Positions 1 to 5,410 of a stretch of 5,506 nucleotides of DNA are shown here, piece by piece. The stretch lies in contig JAHIQC010000331.1 of NCBI GenBank assembly GCA_018902765.1, positions 1 to 5,506 of the forward strand, read 5' to 3'. Both the position numbers and the translations under genes were made by a program. Source of the stretch: Actinomycetota bacterium. GTDB taxonomy: Bacteria; Actinomycetota; Coriobacteriia; Anaerosomatales; JAHIQC01. Every line of letters starts with the position of its first letter. Position 1 is the stretch's first letter. Below the pieces are notes generated by a model. It searched no databases, was not told the origin of the DNA, and saw only the letters and a program-made list of their open reading frames with translations.

Positions 1-850
1 TGAACTCAGGCGCGTACTTGAGCAGGCCGGCGATGTAGTGCTTCGCGAGCTGGGACAGGTTGAAGCCCTCGGGATCGTTGGCATCGAAGAAGGCGTTGCC
101 GTCCTTGGTGAACAACGACTGGTGCACGTGCATACCGGAGCCGTTGATGCCCTCGATGGGCTTGGGCATGAACGTCGCGTAGACGCCGTTGGCGTGCGCG
201 ACTTCCTTGACGACCAAGCGGTAGGTCATGACGTTGTCAGCCATGGTCAGCGCATCTTGGTAGCGAAGGTCGATCTCGTGCTGGGATGCGGCGACCTCGT
301 GGTGCGAGTACTCGACCGGGATACCCATCTTCTCGAGCGTGAGCACCGTCTCGCGACGAAGGTCGCTCGCGATGTCGAGCGGGGTCAGGTCGAAGTAGCC
401 ACCGTGGTCGAGCACCTCGGTGCCCTTGTCATCGGCAAAGTAGAAGAACTCGAGCTCGGGACCGACATACATGGTGTAACCCATGTCGGCGGCCTTCTTG
501 AGCACGCGCTTGAGAGCGTAACGGGGGTCACCCTCGAACGGCTCGCCGTTCGGAGTCTGGATGTCGGTGAACAGACGAGCGACGCCCTGCTGCTCGGGAC
601 GCCACGGGATGACCTGGAAGGTCGAAGCGTCCGGGTAGGCGACCATGTCCGACTCCTGGATGCGGGTGAATCCATCGATCGAAGAACCGTCAAAGCCCAT
701 GCCCTCATCAAAGGCACCCTCGAGCTCGGAATCGGTCACGGCGAACGACTTGAGCACGCCCAGAACGTCCGTGAACCAGAAGCGGATGAACTTGATATCC
801 CGCTCCTCGACCGTCTTGATTACGTAGTCCTTGCCCTTCTTTAAATCCAT
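1..850 (-). CDS. glnA: Glutamine synthetase type I (GSI-alpha-like), N-terminal 283 residues, cut by window edge
   Basis: Cytosolic dodecameric enzyme that makes glutamine from glutamate, ammonia and ATP. The reading frame is open from the ATG at 850 to the left edge, with no stop, so the C-terminal third (roughly 160 residues for this family) is missing. The translation shows the N-terminal beta-grasp segment with DGSSIDGF at 54-61 and RIQESDM at 63-69. The catalytic domain follows: GPELEFF with metal-binding Glu132 and Glu134, EVAASQHEID with Glu185 and Glu192, and NGSGMH with His241. Spacing matches the roughly 444-residue Bacillus GlnA and lacks early insertions. Arg63 aligns with the Arg62 used in feedback inhibition of Bacillus GlnA, which favours GSI-alpha; the adenylylation-site region that would confirm this is outside the window. 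The start is fixed by AAGGAGGAT 8 nt upstream. It is divergent from the acyltransferase gene and on the same strand as the gltB genes. Confidence 0.97.
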   Translation of the reverse strand, partial: MDLKKGKDYVIKTVEERDIKFIRFWFTDVLGVLKSFAVTDSELEGAFDEGMGFDGSSIDGFTRIQESDMVAYPDASTFQVIPWRPEQQGVARLFTDIQTPNGEPFEGDPRYALKRVLKKAADMGYTMYVGPELEFFYFADDKGTEVLDHGGYFDLTPLDIASDLRRETVLTLEKMGIPVEYSHHEVAASQHEIDLRYQDALTMADNVMTYRLVVKEVAHANGVYATFMPKPIEGINGSGMHVHQSLFTKDGNAFFDANDPEGFNLSQLAKHYIAGLLKYAPEF

Positions 851-856
851 GGACCC

Positions 857-865
857 ATCCTCCTT
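857..865 (-). promoter_or_regulatory. Ribosome binding site of glnA
   Basis: AAGGAGGAT read on the minus strand is a near-perfect anti-16S complement. Its GGAGG core ends 8 nt before the ATG at 850, which fixes the start and suggests strong translation of glutamine synthetase. Confidence 0.9.
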
Positions 866-916
866 GTCTGGCGCGCTGAAGCCAGTTCCCACGCGCCAAC
901 CTGAACGTTACGCAAA

Positions 917-939
917 CACTGATATCGATCATGTTAGTG
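917..939. repeat. Imperfect 23-bp dyad in the glnA upstream region
   Basis: CACT at 917-920 faces AGTG at 936-939, and inner positions pair in part around GATATC/ATCGAT palindromes. It lies 67-89 bp upstream of the glnA start and could be an operator. The symmetry is incomplete, and no specific regulator can be named from it. Confidence 0.3.
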
Positions 940-946
940 GGCGTAT

Positions 947-963
947 GTTTCGCATGTGTTTCG
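947..963. promoter_or_regulatory. 11-bp-phased GTTTCG direct repeat upstream of glnA, possible regulator site
   Basis: GTTTCG occurs at 947-952 and again at 958-963, exactly 11 bp apart (one helical turn). On the minus strand (glnA sense) it reads GAAAC-N6-GAAAC, ending 97 bp before the glnA start codon. Actinobacterial GlnR sites are described as AC-N9-AC built from GTNAC-N6-GAAAC, and this has the same AC-N9-AC spacing, although the first half-site is GAAAC and not GTNAC. The repeat is seen directly. A role in nitrogen control is inference, and the regulator in this organism is unknown. Confidence 0.35.
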
Positions 964-997
964 ATTTGCCCCGTTTTCGTCATGTTCCCCAGAACTT

Positions 998-1012
998 CGG
1001 GGCGAATCCCCG
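998..1012. repeat. Short GC hairpin with a competing C-tract in the divergent intergenic region
   Basis: CGGGG at 998-1002 pairs perfectly with CCCCG at 1008-1012 around a 5-nt loop (CGAAT). A second CCCC at 987-990 could pair with the same G-tract, so two mutually exclusive hairpins are possible. If glnA is transcribed from further upstream, this lies about 150 nt into its leader. There is no T-tract, so it is not an intrinsic terminator. Confidence 0.35.
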
Positions 1013-1017
1013 CATTG

Positions 1018-1040
1018 GTTACTGTCTCGGACTGAGTAAC
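1018..1040. repeat. GTTACT/AGTAAC inverted repeat in the divergent intergenic region
   Basis: GTTACT at 1018-1023 is the reverse complement of AGTAAC at 1035-1040. Inside, GTC (1024-1026 region) can pair with GAC around a short loop with a 2-nt bulge, giving a near-continuous 9-bp stem. It sits 47-69 bp upstream of the acyltransferase ATG, where an operator for that gene would be expected, and about 170-190 bp upstream of glnA. Its role is unknown. Confidence 0.4.
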
Positions 1041-1068
1041 GATAGACTTGGGTCGGCACACCAACCGG

Positions 1069-1076
1069 GGAGGGAG
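1069..1076 (+). promoter_or_regulatory. Ribosome binding site that sets the acyltransferase start at 1087
   Basis: GGAGGGAG lies 10-13 nt before the ATG at 1087. The alternative in-frame TTG at 1048 and the internal GTG at 1141 have no purine-rich motif at a workable distance, so the ATG at 1087 is preferred. Confidence 0.65.
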
Positions 1077-1086
1077 CGCGGCTCAC

Positions 1087-2262
1087 ATGGTCAACGCGCT
1101 GAGTCGCAGACTCGCAAACGTCCACACCCCCGCATTCCTTGTGAGCATCTGGTCCAGGATAAGCATACCTGCCGAGGAACGCCGTCGCCTCGTCTCGGTC
1201 GATGCCCTGCGAGGCATCGCGATCGCAGGCATGCTGCTCGTGAACAACCACGCCGCCGGCGGAACCAATCCCCTGCCTTTTGTGCACGTGGACTGGGAGG
1301 GTCTGCGCTTCGCCGACATGGTGTTCCCTTGGTTCTTGTTCGTTGCCGGCGTCGGTATGGCGCTCTCGATGGCGGGACGTCCCGATCGCCCGGCGCTCAA
1401 GATCTACACGAAGTTCGCGTCGCGCGTAGTGGCCCTACTGGCCATCGGGCTGGTGCTGAACTTCTACAAGTACGGCGATCCACTGCGCTACATGGGCGTC
1501 TTGCAACGAATAGCCCTCGCGGGCGCATTGGCGGCGCCTTTCGCACGCAAGAAGCCCTTGTATGCGATGCTCGGAGCGGCTCTCTTCCTGCTCGTGCACA
1601 CGAAACTGCTGCTCAGCGCCGCACCGGCTGGCGTGATTCCGGGCTCATTTGGTGCCGAGGGCTCCATCGCGTACTGGGTGGATGTTCGCTTCTTGGGCGA
1701 GCATCTGTATCGGGGAGGTTTCGAGCCAGAGGGGCTGCTGGGAGTCATCTCCTCGGCGGGGCAGGTCATGCTCGGCATTGCGGCGGGCCGATGGCTGATC
1801 GACCATCCGCGCACGACCCGTGGCGCACTTGGTCTGGCAGTGGGCGGCTTGATAACGCTGATCGCCGGCCTGGTGATCGAACCCTACATCCCCATCGTCA
1901 AAAACCTATGGACGGCGTCGTACGTCCTGACCACGACGGGGCTGGCCGCACTGCTGCTCGCAGCGATGTACTACGTCGGCGATGTCCTGCGCGGCGAACG
2001 CCTGCTGCTGCCGCTGACGCCGCCGGGCAAGAACGCGCTCGCGATCTACATCGGATCCAGTGCGCTGCTCGTGTGGATGAAGGCGTTCGAGTTCACGCCC
2101 GCCGTGGGCGAGGCCACCAGTCTCCACATATACGTCTCGACGATCGCCTTGAATGCCCTCGGGCCGACCACGGGCTCCATCACGTACGCGGGACTGCACC
2201 TGTTGCTGTGGTATGCGGTCGCCGCCGCGATGGACAAGTCGCGGATCTACATACGGCTGTAG
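1087..2262 (+). CDS. HGSNAT-like multi-pass membrane acyltransferase (DUF5009/NagX-type family)
   Basis: A 391-residue polytopic inner-membrane protein with about 10-11 hydrophobic segments (for example near 41-57, 76-95, 139-153, 158-178, 214-236, 246-266, 277-297, 312-331 and 364-382). It aligns by eye with human lysosomal heparan-alpha-glucosaminide N-acetyltransferase along its length: RLVSVDALRGIAI at 34-46, FVHVDWEGLRFADMVFPW at 65-82, GVLQRIAL at 137-144, EPEGLLGVISS at 213-223, KNLWTASYV at 272-280 and GKNALAIYIG at 314-323. His67 falls where the catalytic histidine of HGSNAT lies. That family takes an acetyl group from cytosolic acetyl-CoA across the membrane to an amino sugar; bacterial homologues are called NagX or DUF5009. 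Acetylation of a cell-surface or imported amino sugar is a reasonable inference, but the substrate is unknown. It stands alone on the plus strand, divergent from glnA, so it is probably monocistronic. The first 30 residues are a non-conserved cytosolic tail. Confidence 0.9.
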   Translation: MVNALSRRLANVHTPAFLVSIWSRISIPAEERRRLVSVDALRGIAIAGMLLVNNHAAGGTNPLPFVHVDWEGLRFADMVFPWFLFVAGVGMALSMAGRPDRPALKIYTKFASRVVALLAIGLVLNFYKYGDPLRYMGVLQRIALAGALAAPFARKKPLYAMLGAALFLLVHTKLLLSAAPAGVIPGSFGAEGSIAYWVDVRFLGEHLYRGGFEPEGLLGVISSAGQVMLGIAAGRWLIDHPRTTRGALGLAVGGLITLIAGLVIEPYIPIVKNLWTASYVLTTTGLAALLLAAMYYVGDVLRGERLLLPLTPPGKNALAIYIGSSALLVWMKAFEFTPAVGEATSLHIYVSTIALNALGPTTGSITYAGLHLLLWYAVAAAMDKSRIYIRL

Positions 2263-2292
2263 GTGGCACGGCTAGCTTGTCGCTGGGACACA

Positions 2293-2952
2293 TCACTCTG
2301 CGTTCAGGGACTCGGCTGCACGAACCAGCTCATCGAGAGTGGCTTTGGGAGAGCGCAGTACCCACTCTCCACCACCTGACACCCTCCAAGCGACGAGTGC
2401 CGGTTGGACGATCTGGCCATGAAGCGCGGTGGACTGGGATCCGGACTGCATGAGGAGCGCCTCCGACCCCGATATCCGCCCGTGAGAAGTACGCTGGATG
2501 ACTGCGCCCTCGCGATTCCTGAAGCCTGATGCTTCAGGAATTACATCCCAATCGGTCTTGGGATACTCGGGGGTGAAGTACTGCAGCTGCACGCTGTTCT
2601 CGAACAGAATCCTGCCGAAGTCAGCCGAGACATCCTGAACCACAAAGTAGCCGATCGGCTCTCCAAGTCCCATCGCGTTGATGTGGCTGAGATCCACCCC
2701 CAAGGCCGCCTCAAACTCCTTGCTAGTGACCGAATCGCCCTCAACTATCAGCTCGATGGACTTTGATGACGGGGCCTCGTACGACTCCCAATTGATCGGT
2801 GGCGCAGACGACGTGCTCTCGGCATCCGAAAGAGCGATCGGCGGTGCGGCGGCAACAATCGTGGGCTGCTCCACGCCTTGATTCATGCTGAATAGCCACA
2901 GGCCTCCACCCAGGAGCACGGTGAGGCCCAATAGCGCGGCAGTTGACTTCAT
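2293..2952 (-). CDS. Membrane-anchored or exported protein of unknown function, 219 aa
   Basis: I do not recognise a named family with confidence. The ATG at 2952 follows GGAGGTGA with 7-nt spacing, and the frame closes with TGA at 2293-2295, so this is a real gene. Residues 4-22 form one hydrophobic segment after a single Lys. There is no Cys lipobox and no clear AXA cleavage context before a soluble part, so an uncleaved N-terminal anchor is likely. Residues about 28-60 are a Pro/Ala/Ser-rich linker. Residues about 64-219 look like a compact extracytoplasmic domain without Cys. The C-terminal pattern (AWRVSGGGEWVLRS at 188-201, then a helix ending ELVRAAESL) resembles the ends of DUF4367-type and anti-sigma-factor-associated exported domains, which is a weak inference. 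It lies 105 nt after gltB3 on the same strand and may be co-transcribed, but no nitrogen-related function is visible. Confidence 0.85.
   Translation of the reverse strand: MKSTAALLGLTVLLGGGLWLFSMNQGVEQPTIVAAAPPIALSDAESTSSAPPINWESYEAPSSKSIELIVEGDSVTSKEFEAALGVDLSHINAMGLGEPIGYFVVQDVSADFGRILFENSVQLQYFTPEYPKTDWDVIPEASGFRNREGAVIQRTSHGRISGSEALLMQSGSQSTALHGQIVQPALVAWRVSGGGEWVLRSPKATLDELVRAAESLNAE
2515..2541. repeat. Perfect 11-bp inverted repeat with 5-nt loop inside a coding sequence
   Basis: ATTCCTGAAGC at 2515-2525 is the exact reverse complement of GCTTCAGGAAT at 2531-2541, with loop CTGAT. It spans exactly nine codons (Ile138-Asn146) of the exported-protein gene read on the minus strand. Neither side carries a T-tract, so it is not a standard intrinsic terminator. 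On the plus strand it lies about 250 nt after the acyltransferase stop. Confidence 0.85.
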
Positions 2953-3000
2953 CCACTCACCTCCGCTGCGTGGTGTGATGAATTGCGTCAGAAAGAGCAG

Positions 3001-3019
3001 TTCCGATTCTTGTTCGGAA
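3001..3019 (-). terminator. Small hairpin between gltB3 and the exported-protein gene, possible weak terminator or operator
   Basis: TTCCGA and TCGGAA form a 6-bp stem with a 7-nt loop, 39-57 nt after the gltB3 stop. On the minus strand it is followed by CTGCTCTTTCTG, only a poor T-run. It overlaps a TATGAT hexamer (3019-3024, minus strand), so it could equally be an operator at a promoter for the downstream gene. No convincing -35 is seen. Confidence 0.25.
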
Positions 3020-3057
3020 TCATACCCCCGCGGAACGCCTCAAGCGATAAGGTCTCC

Positions 3058-3876
3058 CTACACGTACGTGTACAGCTTCCCGTACGGACGGTGCGAGATC
3101 GGCACGAGCTTGGTGAACGGCTGCGAGAGCACCTCTTCGGCATCCATGTCGAATGCCGCGCAGTACTCTTCGATCACGGGACGCAGGACCTTAAGGTCGT
3201 CCTCGTCGGCCGTGAAGATGCCGCACTCCTTGCCGATCTGCCACGGCTCGACCTCGCCGCGCAGGTAGATCGCGCCGCCGTGCATGCCCGTGCCGACGTA
3301 TCCGCCCACGAGCGGCCCGTCGAACTGCGAGTTCATGCCGAGCAAGACGAGAAGCCCACCGGCCATGTACTCGCCGAAGAAATCGCGCGATTTGCCGCCG
3401 CACACCATGATCGGCACGAGGCTCTCGTAGGCCTTCATGTGGATGCCGACGCGATAGCCGACGTCCCCCTTGATGAAGACCTTGCCGCCACGCATGCCGT
3501 AGCCGAGCACATCGCCGGCGTCCCCGTGAATGACGACCTTGCCGGCGTTCATCGTGTTGCCAACGCCATCCTGAGCATTGCCGAAGACTTCGACGGTCGG
3601 GCCGTCCATGAACATCGCCATGTCCTGACCTGCCGTGCCGTTGACCTCGATGCGCAGATCCTTGCCCGATATGCCGGTGCCGATGTAGCGCTGACCGTTG
3701 ACGTTCATGAGCTTGACGGTCTTGACGCCGCCAGCAAACGCGGTGCGAATGGCTTGGTTGACGTGCTTGTAGTACACGCTCTTGCACTCGATCGTAGCGA
3801 CATCGCCCTCGATGATCACTTCGGGATCGACTTGCACATAGCCCACGATGGGGCCGGAGTCCTTGACCTGGGTCAT
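3058..3876 (-). CDS. gltB3: Glutamate synthase domain 3 protein (GltB3, GXGXG beta-helix domain)
   Basis: A stand-alone version of the C-terminal domain of the large glutamate synthase subunit, 272 aa. It is a structural right-handed beta-helix that packs against the synthase domain and holds the complex and ammonia tunnel together. The Gly-rich repeats are clear: GDAGDVLGYGMRGGKVFIKG at 118-137, CGGKSRDFFGEYMAGG at 159-174 and GGYVGTGMHGGAIYLRG at 191-207. A C-terminal extension, about 210-272, includes ECGIFTADEDD. The stop TAG is at 3058-3060. Two in-frame ATGs exist. The one at 3876 sits 9 nt after GGAGG, while the one at 3882 is only 3 nt away, so 3876 is preferred; using 3882 would add Met-Thr. 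It begins 20 nt after the gltB2 stop and is surely in the same operon. Stand-alone GltB3 proteins also occur in formylmethanofuran dehydrogenase subunit C and related systems, but adjacency to GltB2 makes glutamate synthase the best call. Confidence 0.93.
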   Translation of the reverse strand: MTQVKDSGPIVGYVQVDPEVIIEGDVATIECKSVYYKHVNQAIRTAFAGGVKTVKLMNVNGQRYIGTGISGKDLRIEVNGTAGQDMAMFMDGPTVEVFGNAQDGVGNTMNAGKVVIHGDAGDVLGYGMRGGKVFIKGDVGYRVGIHMKAYESLVPIMVCGGKSRDFFGEYMAGGLLVLLGMNSQFDGPLVGGYVGTGMHGGAIYLRGEVEPWQIGKECGIFTADEDDLKVLRPVIEEYCAAFDMDAEEVLSQPFTKLVPISHRPYGKLYTYV

Positions 3877-3882
3877 CGTCAT

Positions 3883-3890
3883 CTCCCTCC
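3883..3890 (-). promoter_or_regulatory. Ribosome binding site that decides the gltB3 start
   Basis: GGAGGGAG on the minus strand abuts the first ATG (3882). Its GGAGG core is 9 nt from the second ATG (3876), which favours the second as the true start. Confidence 0.6.
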
Positions 3891-3896
3891 CCTTCC

Positions 3897-5408
3897 CTAA
3901 CGTCCAGCGGGCTTGACGCCCAGAATGTCGCAGGTCTGCTGATCAAGGCCGATAGCGCGCAAGCGCTCCCGGCTTCCACGCAACGACTCGACGGCGTTCA
4001 CGCCAAGCGCTCCGAGGATCTCCTGCAGTTCGTGGCTCCACGCGTTCACCAGGTTGGTGAGACGCTCAGCACCCCACTCGGGGTCGACACGACGCGTGAG
4101 CTCGGGCTTTTGGGTCGTAAGGCCCCACGAGCACGAGCCCGTGTGACAGCCCTGGCACAGGTGACAGCCCATCGCCATGAGCGCAGTCGAGCCGATTCCG
4201 ACAGCGTCAGCGCCCAAAGCGATCGCCTTGGCCAGATCTGCCGAGGAACGTATCGAGCCAGCCGCAATGATCGAGGCCTGGTTGCGGATGCCTTCGTCGC
4301 GCAGGCGCTGGTCGACCACGGCGATCGCGATCTCGATCGGGATTCCGACGTTGTCACGAATGATCTGCGGGGCCGCGCCAGTACCGCCACGGAAGCCGTC
4401 GAGATAGACGTAGTCGGCTCCCGCGCGCACGATACCGCTCGCGATGGCAGCGACATTGTGGACCGCAGCGATCTTGACGCCGACGGTCTTGTAGCCACTG
4501 GCTTCCTTGAGCGAGTAGATGAGCTGGCGCAGGTCCTCGATTGAGTAGATGTCGTGGTGAGGCGCCGGGGAGATCGCGTCGGATCCCTGCGGGATCATAC
4601 GGGTCTCGGAAACCTCCTTGTTGATCTTCTCACCGGGGAGGTGACCACCGATGCCGGGCTTGGCGCCCTGACCGACCTTGATCTCGATGGCCGCGCCGCG
4701 GTTCAGGTACTCGGGGTTGACGCCGAAGCGGCCCGAAGCGACCTGGACGATGACGTTGTCCTGGTAGGGATACAGGTCGGCGTGCAGTCCGCCCTCACCG
4801 GTGTTCATGAGTATGCCGAGGCGCTCAGCCGCCATCGCGAGCGACTTGTGGACGTTCAGCGAGACCGAGCCGTAGCTCATCGGCGAGAAGATGATCGGTG
4901 TGTTGAGCTTGATGTTCTTGGAGATCTTATCCCCGCCCTTGAGGCGGTAGCCGCCCTGGCCATCGGGCTCGACATCCACGTTGTCGGGCTTGCGGCCCAG
5001 GTACGTGCGAAGCTCCATCGGCTCACGAAGCGGGTCGATCGAGGGGTTCGTCACCTGGCACGCATCGAGCACGAGGTGATCGAAGATGTTCTGGTAGGGC
5101 TTATCGTTGCCCATACCGGTGAGCATCACGCCGCCGGTCTCCGCCTGGCGCCACACGGCCTTGCGCAGCGCGGGATCCCAGTGATCGTTGGTGCGGTAGG
5201 CCAAGTCGTTCTTCGTGATGTTGATGCAGTGCGCGGGGCAGTAGGTCACGCAGCGGTGACACGCGCGACATTTGCTGTCGTCCGGGATCGGGCGCTCGTT
5301 GAACGAGTACACTCCCCAACCGCACTGCTGCACGCAGCGACCACACTTGTGGCACTTGTCGTAATCGATTTTGACCTTGAACTCAGGCTGAATGAGGCTG
5401 ATCGGCAT
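3897..5408 (-). CDS. gltB2: Glutamate synthase domain 2 protein (GltB2), archaeal-type: two ferredoxin clusters plus FMN synthase domain
   Basis: Catalytic subunit, 503 aa, that reductively condenses 2-oxoglutarate with ammonia released from glutamine to give glutamate. Residues 10-65 form a 2x[4Fe-4S] ferredoxin domain: Cys19, 22, 25, 29 and Cys47, 50, 53, 57, both CxxCxxCxxxC. Residues about 165-430 are the FMN-binding TIM barrel: SPMSYGSVS at 175-183, NTGEGG at 202-207, KPGIGGHLPG at 250-259, GGTGAAP at 341-347 and the phosphate-binding strand GADAVGIGSTAL at 399-410. A Cys415-x5-Cys421-x4-Cys426 motif matches the 3Fe-4S cluster of bacterial glutamate synthases, with an extra Cys418. The fused ferredoxin domain is typical of the archaeal-type enzyme and takes the role of the small subunit clusters. 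The start ATG at 5408 lies 2 nt after the preceding stop, with GAGGTGAG inside the upstream gene, so translation is probably coupled. The electron donor is not encoded in view. Confidence 0.95.
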   Translation of the reverse strand: MPISLIQPEFKVKIDYDKCHKCGRCVQQCGWGVYSFNERPIPDDSKCRACHRCVTYCPAHCINITKNDLAYRTNDHWDPALRKAVWRQAETGGVMLTGMGNDKPYQNIFDHLVLDACQVTNPSIDPLREPMELRTYLGRKPDNVDVEPDGQGGYRLKGGDKISKNIKLNTPIIFSPMSYGSVSLNVHKSLAMAAERLGILMNTGEGGLHADLYPYQDNVIVQVASGRFGVNPEYLNRGAAIEIKVGQGAKPGIGGHLPGEKINKEVSETRMIPQGSDAISPAPHHDIYSIEDLRQLIYSLKEASGYKTVGVKIAAVHNVAAIASGIVRAGADYVYLDGFRGGTGAAPQIIRDNVGIPIEIAIAVVDQRLRDEGIRNQASIIAAGSIRSSADLAKAIALGADAVGIGSTALMAMGCHLCQGCHTGSCSWGLTTQKPELTRRVDPEWGAERLTNLVNAWSHELQEILGALGVNAVESLRGSRERLRAIGLDQQTCDILGVKPAGR

Positions 5409-5410
5409 CT

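Noticed and set aside
38..844. Long plus-strand open frame (268 codons) opposite glnA
   Set aside because: Its translation is Val/Leu/Asp/His-rich, as expected from the complement of GC-rich codons, and the minus strand encodes an unmistakable glutamine synthetase. No ribosome binding site was identified.
2263..2292. Search for a bidirectional terminator between the convergent acyltransferase and exported-protein genes
   Set aside because: The 30-bp gap has only a GCTAGC palindrome, with no stable stem and no T-tract.
831..2453. 540-codon plus-strand frame overlapping the acyltransferase in another frame
   Set aside because: The product is Arg/Pro/Gly-rich low-complexity sequence typical of a shifted frame in high-GC DNA. 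The 1087-2262 frame matches a real family over its whole length.
3019..3024. TATGAT (minus strand) as a -10 promoter box for the exported-protein gene
   Set aside because: It matches 5 of 6 consensus positions, but no -35-like hexamer occurs at 16-18 nt and there is no extended -10 TG, so it is not called as a promoter.
2983..3900. 305-codon plus-strand frame opposite gltB3
   Set aside because: It is an antisense shadow of the beta-helix gene, with the same Val/Asp/His/Leu bias as the other antisense frames and no ribosome binding site.
1219..4328. Three GCGATCGC octamers (1219-1226, 4219-4226, 4321-4328) resembling the cyanobacterial HIP1 repeat
   Set aside because: All three fall in codons for Ile-Ala-type stretches in membrane or barrel segments (GIAIAG, KAIALG, EIAIAV), so codon choice explains them. 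The genes do not suggest a cyanobacterium.
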